Assembly: GCA_028819835.1 (NCBI GenBank)
Contig: JAPPKR010000210.1
Span: 1 to 10,190 of the forward strand
Source of the DNA: a bacterium
GTDB lineage: Bacteria > Actinomycetota > Acidimicrobiia > UBA5794 > ZC4RG35
Reading direction: 5' to 3'
DNA: 10,190 nucleotides
Position numbers and translations under genes: made by a program. The notes below the pieces were generated by a model. It had not been told where the DNA came from. It did no database searches and saw nothing but the letters and a program-made list of their open reading frames with translations. The first letter of the stretch is position 1, and each line of letters starts with the position of its first letter. Below, piece after piece: positions 1 to 7,179 of the stretch.

Positions 1-869
1 AGTTGTCGGACGTGTTCGCCGACACCGGCTTCCGGGCGTTCGCCGGTGTCCTGGCTTCGGGAGGGGTGGTGCGGGGAATAAACGCCGGCCCGATTTCCAT
101 GAGCCGGGCCCGGGCCGACGCCCTGATAGAGAAGGCCCGACAGTTCGGGGCGGGAGGGCTGGTGTGGATGGTGGTGGAGGACGGGGGTCCTCCCCGCTCG
201 CCGGTTGCGAAGTTCCTGTCCGACGCCGAACTCGACGGGGTGGTCCGGGACCTGGGGGGGAATCCCGGCGACGCCCTGTTGCTGGTGGCGGACGCCGAGC
301 GGACCGTCTCGGACGTCCTTGGCCGTCTGCGGTCGGAGTTGGGCCAGCCTGACGATCCCGGGCGTCTGGAGTTCCTGTGGGTGGTGGACTTCCCCATGTT
401 CGAGGAGCGGGACGGAGAGATCACCTTCCTCCATCACCCGTTCACCTCCCCGGCGGACGTTGAGATGATGAAGGACCGTCCCCTGGAAGCCGCGGCGAAA
501 GCCTACGACCTGGTCCTGAACGGCGTGGAGCTTGGTTCGGGGAGTGTCCGGATTCACGACTCCGACGTCCAGCGGCGGGTGTTCCAGATCCTGGGGATCT
601 CCGACGACGAGGCGGAGGAGCGCTTCGGATGGTTCATCCGTGCCCTGCGTTTCGGCACGCCCCCCCATGCCGGTTTCGCGGTGGGATTCGACCGCCTGGT
701 GGCGGTGCTTCGCGGGGTGGCGAGCATCCGGGAGATCATTCCCTTTCCCAAGACCCAGACCGGCGCCGAACCGCTGAGTCGCACTCCCGCCTCGGTCAGC
801 AACCGGCAGTTGAAGGAACTGGGCATCGCCGTCGATCCCCGCCGGATCAAGGCCTCCCCGCCGGCTTAG
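1..869 (+). CDS. aspS: Aspartyl-tRNA synthetase, C-terminal part (5' end outside window)
   Basis: Class II aminoacyl-tRNA synthetase that charges tRNA-Asp (and tRNA-Asn if non-discriminating) with aspartate in the cytoplasm. The gene enters the window already open; the first complete codon is at position 3, and the TTG there is internal, not a start. The visible 288 residues begin in the bacterial GAD insertion domain (about residues 8-115 of the fragment, with FRAFAGVLASGGVVRGINA). They return to the catalytic core at FLWVVDFPMFEE (124-135) and HHPFTSP (144-150), continue through the ELGSGSVRIH segment (176-185), and reach motif 3, HAGFAVGFDRL (222-232), whose Arg binds ATP. IPFPKTQTG (246-254) is the usual C-terminal signature. 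The anticodon-binding domain and motifs 1-2 lie upstream, so tRNA specificity cannot be judged here. The stop codon lies 5 nt before rarA, and the aspS-rarA order is common in actinobacteria. Confidence 0.97.
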   Translation, partial: LSDVFADTGFRAFAGVLASGGVVRGINAGPISMSRARADALIEKARQFGAGGLVWMVVEDGGPPRSPVAKFLSDAELDGVVRDLGGNPGDALLLVADAERTVSDVLGRLRSELGQPDDPGRLEFLWVVDFPMFEERDGEITFLHHPFTSPADVEMMKDRPLEAAAKAYDLVLNGVELGSGSVRIHDSDVQRRVFQILGISDDEAEERFGWFIRALRFGTPPHAGFAVGFDRLVAVLRGVASIREIIPFPKTQTGAEPLSRTPASVSNRQLKELGIAVDPRRIKASPPA

Positions 870-874
870 GACCG

Positions 875-2239
875 ATGGCCAGCTACGGCGCCGATGACCT
901 GTTCGCCGCTCGGCGGTCGGAGGTCTTGGCGGAGGTGGCGCCGCTGGCCGAGCGCATGCGTCCGAGGAGCCTGGACGAAGTGGTGGGATTGCCCGATCTC
1001 CTGGGCGCCGGGTCGGCCTTCCGGGTCCTGGTCGAGTCGGGCAGGCCCGTCTCGATGGTGTTGTGGGGCCCTCCGGGGAGCGGCAAGACCACCCTGGCCC
1101 GGTTGGTGGCCCTGCATTGTTCGGCGGCCTTCGAGACGCTCAGCGCCACCTCGGCGGGCGTCAAGCAGGTGAGGGAGATCCTGGCGTCCGCCCGTCGCCG
1201 CCTGGAGGGCGACGGCCGGCGCACGGTGTTGTTCCTCGATGAGATACACCGCTTTTCCAAGAGCCAGCAAGACGCTCTGTTGCCGGGGGTGGAGAGCGGG
1301 ACCCTGATCCTGATCGGGGCGACCACCGAGAACCCCTTTTTCGAGATCAACAGTCCGCTGATGAGCCGGATGGTGTTGTTCCGCACTCACAAGATCCCTG
1401 ACGAGGCGCTGGAGGTGCTGGTGGACAGGGCCCTGTCGGCGAGGCGACGAGGATTGGGGGAGGACGACCTGCAGATTGCCGGGGACGCCCGGGAGGCGCT
1501 GGTGACCAGATCGGGAGGTGACGCCCGGGGACTGTTGAACGCCCTTGAGGTCGCGGCGCATCTGGCCAAGGGCAGGGGATCAGGAGTTATCGAGACAGAT
1601 GACGTCTCCGAAGCGCTGGGTCAGCGGATAGTCCGATACGACAAGGCGGGAGACCGCCATTACGACGTGATCTCCGCCTTCATCAAGAGCGTGCGGGGTT
1701 CTGATCCCGATGCTGCCCTGTACTGGCTGTTTCTCATGCTTGAGGGCGGCGAGGATCCCGAGTTCATTGCCCGCCGGTTGGTGATCCTCGCATCCGAGGA
1801 CATCGGTATGGCTGACCGGTGGGCGCTTCCGGTGGCGACTGCGGCGGCCCAGGCCCTCTCCTACGTTGGGATGCCCGAGGCCGCCTATCACCTGGCCCAC
1901 GCCACCCTGTTCCTGGCTCAGGCGCCCAAGTCGAACTCGGTCACCTCCGCCATGGCCCGGGCGCGGTCCGCGGTCCGGGAGGGGCCCAGTCCCTCCGTCC
2001 CCCTCCATCTTCGCAGCGGTGGCTATCGTGGAGCAGACGTTATCGGACACGGAGAAGGCTACGTATACCCGCACGACCACCCCGGCCGCATCGTTCCACA
2101 GGATTACTTCCCCCCGGAGGTCAATCCACAGGTGTTCTTCCGTCCTACCCAAAGCGGTTTCGAAGCCGAAATCCGGCGACGCCTGATTGAGATCGATCAT
2201 GTGTTGGGACGAGCCGGACGCCAGGAGGAGCAGGCGTGA
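875..2239 (+). CDS. rarA: Replication-associated recombination protein A (AAA+ ATPase RarA/MgsA)
   Basis: AAA+ ATPase of the RarA/MgsA/WRNIP1 family, which acts at stalled replication forks and on single-stranded DNA ends in the cytoplasm. The product is 454 residues, close to the usual ~440-450. Walker A is GPPGSGKTT (65-73), Walker B VLFLDEIHRF (118-127), sensor 1 GATTENP (148-154), a likely arginine finger SRM (164-166), and sensor 2 GGDAR (214-218). The C-terminal tetramerisation half has the family segments SEDIGMAD (307-314), PKSNSV (351-356), PLHLRSGGY (376-384) and YPHDHPG (398-404). ATG 875 is chosen because AGGA lies 5-8 nt upstream, overlapping the aspS stop, and because the product length fits; the frame stays open upstream to 629 but only inside aspS. 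The last codons carry the glucokinase ribosome-binding site and overlap its start by 4 nt, so translation is probably coupled. Confidence 0.97.
   Translation: MASYGADDLFAARRSEVLAEVAPLAERMRPRSLDEVVGLPDLLGAGSAFRVLVESGRPVSMVLWGPPGSGKTTLARLVALHCSAAFETLSATSAGVKQVREILASARRRLEGDGRRTVLFLDEIHRFSKSQQDALLPGVESGTLILIGATTENPFFEINSPLMSRMVLFRTHKIPDEALEVLVDRALSARRRGLGEDDLQIAGDAREALVTRSGGDARGLLNALEVAAHLAKGRGSGVIETDDVSEALGQRIVRYDKAGDRHYDVISAFIKSVRGSDPDAALYWLFLMLEGGEDPEFIARRLVILASEDIGMADRWALPVATAAAQALSYVGMPEAAYHLAHATLFLAQAPKSNSVTSAMARARSAVREGPSPSVPLHLRSGGYRGADVIGHGEGYVYPHDHPGRIVPQDYFPPEVNPQVFFRPTQSGFEAEIRRRLIEIDHVLGRAGRQEEQA
2223..2228 (+). promoter_or_regulatory. Strong Shine-Dalgarno site for ppgK inside the end of rarA
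   Basis: AGGAGG, 7 nt before GTG 2236. It is a perfect anti-SD match and fixes the GTG as the glucokinase start. The start overlaps the rarA stop as GTGA (2236-2239), the usual layout for translational coupling. Confidence 0.85.
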
Positions 2240-3012
2240 CCGCTCTGGGAATTGACATCGGCGGCTCGGGAGTCAAAGGCAATCTGGTGGACGCCGCCAC
2301 CGGAGCGCTCCTGTCCGAACGCCTTCGCATACCCACTCCCCGCTCGGGGTCCACCGAGGCGGTGGGCGAGGTGGTGGCGGAGATAGCCGAGCACTTCCGG
2401 CAAGAGAGCGGGCATGAAACCCTACCTGTGGGGTGCGGGTTTCCCGGGGTGATCAGATCGGGCGTCGTAAGCGCCGCCACCCACCTGGACAAGGCCTGGC
2501 TGGGCGCCGACGTGGTCGCCATTCTCTCCGAGGCGGTGGGGAGTCCGGTCACCGTTCTCAACGACGCCGATGCGGCCGGGGTGGCCGAGATCACCTTCGG
2601 GTCGGCCAAGGATCGGAGCGGCACGATCCTGATGATCACCCTCGGCACCGGGATCGGGAGCGGGATGTTCCGGGACGGCCGGCTGGTTCCCAATTTCGAA
2701 CTGGGCATGCTGGAACTGGGCGGTCATCACCCCATCGAGGACCGGGTGGCCTACCGCGTATTCAAGCAGGGGGAGTTGAGTTGGAAGAAGTGGGCCAGAC
2801 GGTTGAACCGCTACCTACGGCATGTCAACGCGCTCTTCGCTCCGGACCTGATAGTTCTCGGGGGAGGAGGGGTGAACAAGTGGTCCCGCTTCGGCCACCG
2901 CCTGGATGTGCCGGTGGATGTGGCCCCCGCCCATTTCGGGAACCATGCCGGCATCGTCGGCGCCGCCCTGGCCGCGGTGAACCCAGGCGCCCTGATGGGG
3001 GAGAATGGTTGA
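2236..3012 (+). CDS. ppgK: Polyphosphate-type glucokinase, ROK family
   Basis: Phosphorylates glucose to glucose 6-phosphate, in this subgroup using inorganic polyphosphate and often also ATP; cytoplasmic. The product is 258 residues, close to Mycobacterium PpgK (about 265). Visible motifs are the phosphate loop GIDIGGSGVKG (5-15), FPGVI (69-73), LNDADAAG (108-115) with the putative catalytic base Asp110, and TLGTGIGSG (135-143). The PpgK-typical region LSWKKWARRLNRYL (181-194) and PDLIVLGGGGVNK (203-215) follow. There is no N-terminal helix-turn-helix and no CxCGxxGC zinc motif, so it is not a ROK repressor or a zinc-type ROK kinase. One oddity: the sugar-site motif ExGH reads ELGM, with Met158 in place of His. 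The start is GTG 2236, preceded by AGGAGG. It is the last gene of the aspS-rarA-ppgK run. The ROK assignment is firm; polyphosphate use is inferred from resemblance. Confidence 0.9.
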   Translation: MTALGIDIGGSGVKGNLVDAATGALLSERLRIPTPRSGSTEAVGEVVAEIAEHFRQESGHETLPVGCGFPGVIRSGVVSAATHLDKAWLGADVVAILSEAVGSPVTVLNDADAAGVAEITFGSAKDRSGTILMITLGTGIGSGMFRDGRLVPNFELGMLELGGHHPIEDRVAYRVFKQGELSWKKWARRLNRYLRHVNALFAPDLIVLGGGGVNKWSRFGHRLDVPVDVAPAHFGNHAGIVGAALAAVNPGALMGENG

Positions 3013-3365
3013 AGCCCCGACAAGGTAAGGGGTGTAGGCGAAACTGGTTGTATCCCTTGGGAAGAGTGTGAAAACATCCCACTCGGAAGCGTTGACTTTT
3101 GTCCCACCCGCAATACACAGTGGAATGAACCAAACATCGAGACGGTCCGCTTCAGGCGCCGACCGGACCGCGTCAGGCATCAACACCCGTGATCCGATCA
3201 ACCCCCGTCGGGCTGGACAGCTCATTTCTGCTCTGGAGAGGTGGTGGTGGGTGAGGGAGCCCAAAGGGAACCCCGTTTTTCGCGCTTTTGTGATTTATGG
3301 GGTGGGCGGCATCGGTTGAGAGGCCATGCGTAGCGTCCCCGCCATTCACTTCCCGTCGCTACATG
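3013..3365. other. Convergent intergenic region (353 nt) without a convincing gene
   Basis: Lies between the ends of ppgK (+) and hflX (-). A frame on the + strand is open from GTG 3068 to TGA 3319 (83 codons), with an internal ATG at 3125. It has no good ribosome-binding site and its product, rich in Arg, Gly and Trp (a WWW run), resembles nothing I recognise, so I do not call it a gene. A TTGACT at 3092-3097 with TACACA 16 nt further on looks partly like a promoter but lacks the final T of a -10 box. I see no tRNA or other known RNA. An imperfect inverted repeat at the hflX end is listed separately. Confidence 0.5.
3325..3365 (-). terminator. Possible hflX transcription terminator (imperfect inverted repeat)
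   Basis: CATGCGTAGCG at 3325-3335 pairs with CGCTACATG at 3357-3365 across a 21-nt loop with a 2-nt bulge. The repeat directly abuts the hflX stop codon. No U-tract follows on the - strand, so termination is only a suggestion. Confidence 0.3.
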
Positions 3366-4712
3366 TCAGGGGGGGTCCGTCCCGGACTCCGGGCCGCCAG
3401 GCTCTTTGCTAAAGAAAGCGGAGAACCGGCTCACCTGGTCGGGAGGGAGCCTGACTACCAAATCTATTCCGTCGGGGCCCTCGTTCGAGGAGAGAACTTC
3501 CCCTGTCCGGTGGAGAGCCGCCAAGGCGTCTCCTCTGGCGTAGGGCACCCGCACCGAGATGGTCGAGGAGCGGGCGTTCAGCCAGCGGATGAGCGTCTCC
3601 ATCAGTTTCTCGGTCCCCTCGCCGGTGAGCGCCGACACGGCGACTGCGGTCTCGGCGGCTCCTAGGAGGCGCCGGACCACTGAGGGAGACGCCGCATCGA
3701 TCTTGTTCACCACGATGATGGTCGGCACCGAGTCCGCCCCGATCTCGGCCAGGACTTCCCGGACCGCCGTGATCTGGCCTTCCGGATCGGTGTCATCGGC
3801 GTTTACGAGATGGAGTATCAGGTCGGCGTCGCGGACCTCCTCCAGAGTGGACTGGAAGGCTTCCACCAAGCGGTGGGGGAGCCTCCGTACGAATCCCACG
3901 GTGTCGGCCATGAGCATCTCCCGGCCTCCTGGTAGCCGGAGGCGGCGGATGGTGGGATCCAGGGTGGTGAACAGGCGGTCTTCGGTGAGCACCCCGGCGC
4001 CGGTCAGCTGGTTCAGGAGGGTCGACTTGCCGGCGTTGGTGTAACCGACCAGGGCGATGATGGGCACTGCGGCCTGGACGCGAGATTGGCGCCGGGTTTG
4101 GTTCTGGCGCCGGAGGGCGGATAGATCCTTCTCGAGGGAGGTGATCCTCTGGCGGATGCGGCGGCGGTCGCTCTCGAGGCGGGTCTCTCCCGGCCCCCGG
4201 GTGCCGATCCCTCCCGCCTGCTGGGAAAGCTCCTCGCCCGTGCCGCGAAGACGGGGCAGCCGGTAGCGCAGCAGCGCCAGTTCCACCTGGAGCGCTCCCT
4301 CCCGGGAGGTGGCGTGCTGGGCGAAGATGTCGAGGATCACCGCCTCGCGGTCCACGACGTCACATTCGAACAATGCCTGCAGGTTGCGTTGTTGCGCGGG
4401 GGTGAGAGCATTGTCGAACACCACCACGTCGATGTCCTCTGCCTTGGTGATGTCGGCCACTGACGCTGCCTGGCCCTTGCCGATGAACAGTCCGGGATCG
4501 GGAGCCGGTCGGTTGAACACCTCCCGGTCGACCGGCTCGGACCCGGCGGTGTCGGTCAGCAGAGCCAGTTCTTCGAGGGACTGTTCCACCTCGAGAGATG
4601 AGTTGCGCCCCAGACGCACTCCCACCAGGAAGGCTCTCTGGCGGGGTACCTCGAGGTCTGCAACCGTGGCGGTGAGCCGGCGGCGTTCCCGGCCGAGATG
4701 TTGATAAGTCAT
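3366..4712 (-). CDS. hflX: GTPase HflX
   Basis: Translational GTPase that binds the 50S subunit and, in studied bacteria, splits or rescues stalled and stress-inactivated ribosomes. The product is 448 residues (E. coli HflX has 426). The N-terminal HflX domain spans roughly 25-215. It contains FIGKGQ (76-81), FDNALTPAQQRNL (99-111), VVDREAVILDIFAQHA (119-134) and the glycine-rich GGIGTRGPGETRLE (167-180), followed by a charged helix. The G domain has G1 GYTNAGKST (223-231), G2 TTLDPT (249-254), G3 DTVGF (270-274), G4 NKID (336-339) and G5 SALTG (360-364). A short C-terminal domain of about 65 residues follows. The ATG at 4710-4712 gives the expected length; its upstream GGACGGAG lies rather close (2 nt), so the exact start is less certain than the identity. 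It lies 24 nt downstream of the small unknown gene and is probably co-transcribed with it. Confidence 0.96.
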   Translation of the reverse strand: MTYQHLGRERRRLTATVADLEVPRQRAFLVGVRLGRNSSLEVEQSLEELALLTDTAGSEPVDREVFNRPAPDPGLFIGKGQAASVADITKAEDIDVVVFDNALTPAQQRNLQALFECDVVDREAVILDIFAQHATSREGALQVELALLRYRLPRLRGTGEELSQQAGGIGTRGPGETRLESDRRRIRQRITSLEKDLSALRRQNQTRRQSRVQAAVPIIALVGYTNAGKSTLLNQLTGAGVLTEDRLFTTLDPTIRRLRLPGGREMLMADTVGFVRRLPHRLVEAFQSTLEEVRDADLILHLVNADDTDPEGQITAVREVLAEIGADSVPTIIVVNKIDAASPSVVRRLLGAAETAVAVSALTGEGTEKLMETLIRWLNARSSTISVRVPYARGDALAALHRTGEVLSSNEGPDGIDLVVRLPPDQVSRFSAFFSKEPGGPESGTDPP

Positions 4713-4736
4713 TTCTCCGTCCGGAGGGTTGGAAAC

Positions 4737-5036
4737 CTACAGATACTGACCCTCGTCGAGAGCCTCCTCGGGCTCCTCCTCGGCGATGATCTGGGATTGG
4801 CGGACCGCCACCACCGGCTTTCCGGTGGGCGGCCACAGAAAACGCCAAGCGCCGGTGGGGACCGCCCAGAAGTGCCGGCCGGTCACCACGTCGATCAGGG
4901 ACAGCGCGTCGTTCTGGCCGTTGGCGCCGGTTGACACCAGGAGTCCCGAGCGGGTGGTGGATTCCTGCGGGACGTGCCCCACCCTCCAGCCATTGGACAC
5001 TTTGTATTCGGTCGCTTCGTTCTGATTGGAACCCAT
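4737..5036 (-). CDS. Uncharacterised small protein between moaA and hflX
   Basis: I do not recognise this protein. From ATG 5036 it is 99 residues; an in-frame GTG two codons earlier (5042) would give 101. It has no signal peptide, membrane segment or cysteine. The N-terminus is polar. The middle has several short hydrophobic stretches likely to be beta strands (SGLLVSTG, DALSLIDVVTG, KPVVAVRQSQIIA), around an aromatic segment HFWAVPTGAWRFLWPP. The tail is strongly acidic (AEEEPEEALDEGQYL). Evidence for a real gene is indirect: codons keep the local G/C third-position preference, it fills the gap between two same-strand genes, and its spacing is operon-like (53 nt after moaA, 24 nt before hflX). 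The ribosome-binding site is weak for either start. A soluble regulatory or binding protein is possible, but I assign no function. Confidence 0.65.
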   Translation of the reverse strand: MGSNQNEATEYKVSNGWRVGHVPQESTTRSGLLVSTGANGQNDALSLIDVVTGRHFWAVPTGAWRFLWPPTGKPVVAVRQSQIIAEEEPEEALDEGQYL

Positions 5037-5089
5037 GTTCACTTAGTTTGGCGCGTCAGCGGGAGACTTTGTCTGTTTCGGACAGCATC

Positions 5090-6115
5090 TCACCCGCCTA
5101 TGTAGCTCATCTCCACCTTTTGCCCGATCCCCACCGTCTCGCCCGAGCGAAGCTCCGAGTACTGGTCCACTCGATCCGACCAGACCGAGCCGATCTGCCG
5201 GCGAAGTTCCTCATCGGAAGCCCCGGAGCGGACCGCCTCTCGGAGATCGGTCCCGAACACCGCGAACAAGCAGGTGTAGAGCTTTCCGTCTGCCGAGAGT
5301 CTGGCGCGGGTGCAGTCTCCGCAGAAGGGCTGGGTCACCGATGCGATCACCCCCAACTCTCCCTGACCGTCGGTGTATCGCCAGCGCTTCGCAACCTCGC
5401 CCCGGTAGTTGGGCACGAGGGGCTCGATGGGAAAGACGTCGTTGACGGTGCTGATGATCTCATGCGCCGGGGTCACGTCGTCCAGCCTCCAGCCGTTGGT
5501 GACGCCGACGTCCATGTATTCGATGAAGCGGAGGATGTGGCCGCTCCCCCGGAAGTGTTCCGCCATCTCCAGGATGGAGTGGTCGTTTACCCCCCTCCGG
5601 ACCACCATGTTGACCTTGATGGGGGTGAGCCCCGCATCGGTTGCGGCGTCGATGCCGGCCAGCACGTCGGACACCTTGGCGCCCACGTCGTTCATGGTCG
5701 AGAAGACCTCATCGGAGAGAGAATCGAGGCTCACCGTCACTCGATCGAGTCCGGCGGCGGCCAACGCTCGCGCCTTTCGGGGGAGCAAGACACCGTTGGT
5801 GGTGAGGGTGAGATCGGCGATGCCCGACACCCCGGCCAGCATTCCCACCAGCTTCTCCAGACCGGCTCTCAGGAGGGGCTCGCCGCCGGTGAGCCGTACC
5901 TTCCTCGCGCCCAGGGAGGTGAAGATCCCCGCGAGGCGGGTTATCTCCTCGAAGCTGAGGAGCGCGGTGCGTTCCAGGAACTTGTAGTCGCGATTGAAGA
6001 TCTCCTTGGGCATGCAGTAAGTGCACCGGAAATTGCACCGGTCGGTGACCGAGATGCGCAGGTCCGCCAGGGTCCTGCCCAGGCGGTCGAAGGGCTTCAC
6101 GTTTAGGTTGCTCAC
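5090..6115 (-). CDS. moaA: GTP 3',8-cyclase MoaA (molybdenum cofactor biosynthesis)
   Basis: Radical SAM enzyme that, with MoaC, converts GTP to cyclic pyranopterin monophosphate, the first step of molybdopterin synthesis. The product is 341 residues, normal for the family. The N-terminal radical-SAM [4Fe-4S] site is CNFRCTYC (Cys27, Cys31, Cys34) and the SAM-binding GGEP is at 77-80. TLTTNG (103-108) and VTVSLDSL (126-133) are family core strands. The second, GTP-binding cluster uses Cys265 and Cys268 (FCGDC) and Cys282, with TRARLSADG (269-277) between them. The C-terminal Gly-Gly tail (340-341) needed for catalysis is intact, so the gene looks functional. The start is GTG 6115, with AAGG 10 nt upstream. 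It is the first gene of the - strand run and diverges from the AIM24-family gene. No other molybdopterin gene is in the window. Confidence 0.97.
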   Translation of the reverse strand: MSNLNVKPFDRLGRTLADLRISVTDRCNFRCTYCMPKEIFNRDYKFLERTALLSFEEITRLAGIFTSLGARKVRLTGGEPLLRAGLEKLVGMLAGVSGIADLTLTTNGVLLPRKARALAAAGLDRVTVSLDSLSDEVFSTMNDVGAKVSDVLAGIDAATDAGLTPIKVNMVVRRGVNDHSILEMAEHFRGSGHILRFIEYMDVGVTNGWRLDDVTPAHEIISTVNDVFPIEPLVPNYRGEVAKRWRYTDGQGELGVIASVTQPFCGDCTRARLSADGKLYTCLFAVFGTDLREAVRSGASDEELRRQIGSVWSDRVDQYSELRSGETVGIGQKVEMSYIGG

Positions 6116-6223
6116 TTGGCCATGACCTTAGCAAGGAACGGATCCTCCGGGTTCCCGGTATTGCCGCCGCAAAACACCCCGAATCCGCCAGACTTGAGAC
6201 CCAAGCTATCGGTAAGGAGTGCC
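6116..6223. promoter_or_regulatory. Divergent intergenic region between moaA and the AIM24-family gene
   Basis: 108 nt that must hold the promoter of the + strand gene and probably that of moaA. I see no convincing -35/-10 pair on either strand. A small inverted repeat, CTTG-AGACC-CAAG (6193-6205), lies just before the AAGGAG ribosome-binding site (6214-6219) of the + strand gene. It is too short to call an operator. Confidence 0.4.
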
Positions 6224-6976
6224 ATGCGAAGCCACGACATCGACTACGAGATCCGGGGAGACGATCTGCAGTTCGTGGAGGTGTACCTGGATCCGGAGGA
6301 GACGGCGGTTGCGGAGGCCGGGACCATGATCTTCATGGACGAGGGTGTCACGTTCGAAGCCAAGATGGGGGACGGGTCCGAGCCCGAGGGAGGAGGCGGC
6401 TTCTTCCGGAAGGCGAAGAGCGCGGCCGGAAGGGTCCTGAGCGGCGAGTCCCTGTTCATGACCCATTTCACCAACTCGGGCGGCGGACGGGCGAAGGTGG
6501 CTTTCGGCGCCTCGGTGCCGGGCAAGATCGTGCCTCTCGACTTGGCCCAGATAGGGCGGCCGGTGATCTGCCAGCGTGACGCCTTCCTGTGCGCGGCCCT
6601 GGGGACCAAGGTCTCCATGCACTTCAATCGCCGCTTCGGCAGCGGCCTGTTCGGCGGCGAGGGCTTCATCCTCCAGAAACTGGAGGGCGACGGGATAGCG
6701 TTCGTGAACGCCGGCGGCATGGTCGTGGAGCGTCATCTGGCGGGAGAGACCATCCGCATCGACACCGGATGCCTCGTCGGCTTCGAAGAGGGAATGGAGT
6801 ACTCCATCGAGCGGGCCGGGGGGCTCAAGACCATGGCCTTCGGCGGCGAGGGAATCTTCCTGGCCACGATAAGCGGGGTGGGGCGGGTCTGGGTTCAGTC
6901 CCTTCCCTTCTCCCGGCTGGCCGATCCCATCATCAGCGCGGCGGTCGCCGCGGCCGCAGCAGCCTCCAGCAAATAG
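6224..6976 (+). CDS. AIM24 / TIGR00266 family protein
   Basis: Member of the AIM24-like beta-sandwich family (TIGR00266), widespread in bacteria and related to yeast mitochondrial AIM24; the bacterial biochemical role is not established. The 250-residue product matches the family's usual length. Characteristic segments are [13 protein letters not shown] (30-42), a glycine-rich loop [13 protein letters not shown] (53-65), [10 protein letters not shown] (75-84), and the C-terminal run [13 protein letters not shown] (145-157), [10 protein letters not shown] (160-169), [12 protein letters not shown] (177-188), [12 protein letters not shown] (199-210) and [10 protein letters not shown] (220-229). 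An alanine-rich tail ends the protein. ATG 6224 is chosen because AAGGAG lies 4 nt upstream and family similarity begins here; the same frame is open 36 codons further upstream but overlaps the moaA promoter region. It has no signal peptide. Its stop lies only 5 nt from the - strand relic at 6982. Confidence 0.92.
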   Translation: MRSHDIDYEIRGDDLQFVEVYLDPEETAVAEAGTMIFMDEGVTFEAKMGDGSEPEGGGGFFRKAKSAAGRVLSGESLFMTHFTNSGGGRAKVAFGASVPGKIVPLDLAQIGRPVICQRDAFLCAALGTKVSMHFNRRFGSGLFGGEGFILQKLEGDGIAFVNAGGMVVERHLAGETIRIDTGCLVGFEEGMEYSIERAGGLKTMAFGGEGIFLATISGVGRVWVQSLPFSRLADPIISAAVAAAAAASSK

Positions 6977-6981
6977 CGTTC

Positions 6982-7121
6982 CTAGAGGGCGTGTTTCTTT
7001 AGGCCTTCCAGGCTGATCCACTCTATGGCGGCCCCGGTGGTTGCGGCCGCTGAAACGGGATTCATCGGATGATAGATTCGCGAGAAGGTATCGCAATGAC
7101 CGTTAAGGGAATTTAGCAACA
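6982..7121 (-). pseudogene. Relic of a gene 3' end, paralogous to the gene entering at 10190
   Basis: Read on the - strand, codons ending at TAG (6982-6984) give AAIEWISLEGLKKHAL, matching AALEWINLDDLKKHAL at 10132-10182. By hand count 43 of 51 bases agree, and five of the eight differences are at third codon positions, as expected for two diverged coding copies. Upstream of the match the same frame stays open for only about 30 more codons, to ATG 7119-7121, through unremarkable, increasingly AT-rich sequence overlapping the promoter region of the protease gene. I therefore read it as the leftover 3' end of a truncated gene, not an intact 46-residue gene, though a real short protein cannot be excluded. 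I do not recognise the parent family. Confidence 0.5.
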
Positions 7122-7140
7122 TATTAATTATTTCTGTCGA

Positions 7141-7146
7141 TATAAT
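7141..7146 (+). promoter_or_regulatory. Probable -10 box of the metzincin-SLH gene
   Basis: A perfect TATAAT in an AT-rich stretch (7110-7147) that stands out from the surrounding GC-rich DNA. It lies 33 nt before ATG 7180, so a transcript would have a leader of roughly 27 nt containing AGAGAAGAA (7162-7170) as ribosome-binding site. No recognisable TTGACA sits 16-18 nt upstream, so an activator or an alternative sigma factor may be needed. Confidence 0.55.
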
Positions 7147-7179
7147 GGGGGATTAACCGCAAGAGAAGAATGATTGGCA

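Noticed and set aside
629..874. Upstream extension of the rarA frame into aspS
   Set aside because: The extension overlaps conserved aspS sequence, encodes low-complexity residues, and RarA similarity and length begin at ATG 875.
2236..3012. ROK transcriptional repressor
   Set aside because: There is no N-terminal helix-turn-helix and no CxCGxxGC zinc motif; length and motifs match a kinase.
4931..6106. A 391-codon open frame on the + strand opposite moaA
   Set aside because: moaA on the - strand has every catalytic motif. The opposing frame gives a low-complexity His/Asp/Gly-rich product typical of antisense frames in GC-rich DNA.
6193..6205. CTTG-AGACC-CAAG as an operator for the AIM24-family gene
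   Set aside because: Four-base arms occur often by chance and no second copy was seen nearby.
6116..6223. 36-codon N-terminal extension of the AIM24-family protein
   Set aside because: Family similarity starts at [10 protein letters not shown], and AAGGAG sits just before ATG 6224; the extension is proline-rich and not family-like.
7174..7179. TTG 7174 as start of the protease gene
   Set aside because: Only 3 nt separate it from the ribosome-binding site, whereas ATG 7180 has a normal 9-nt spacing.
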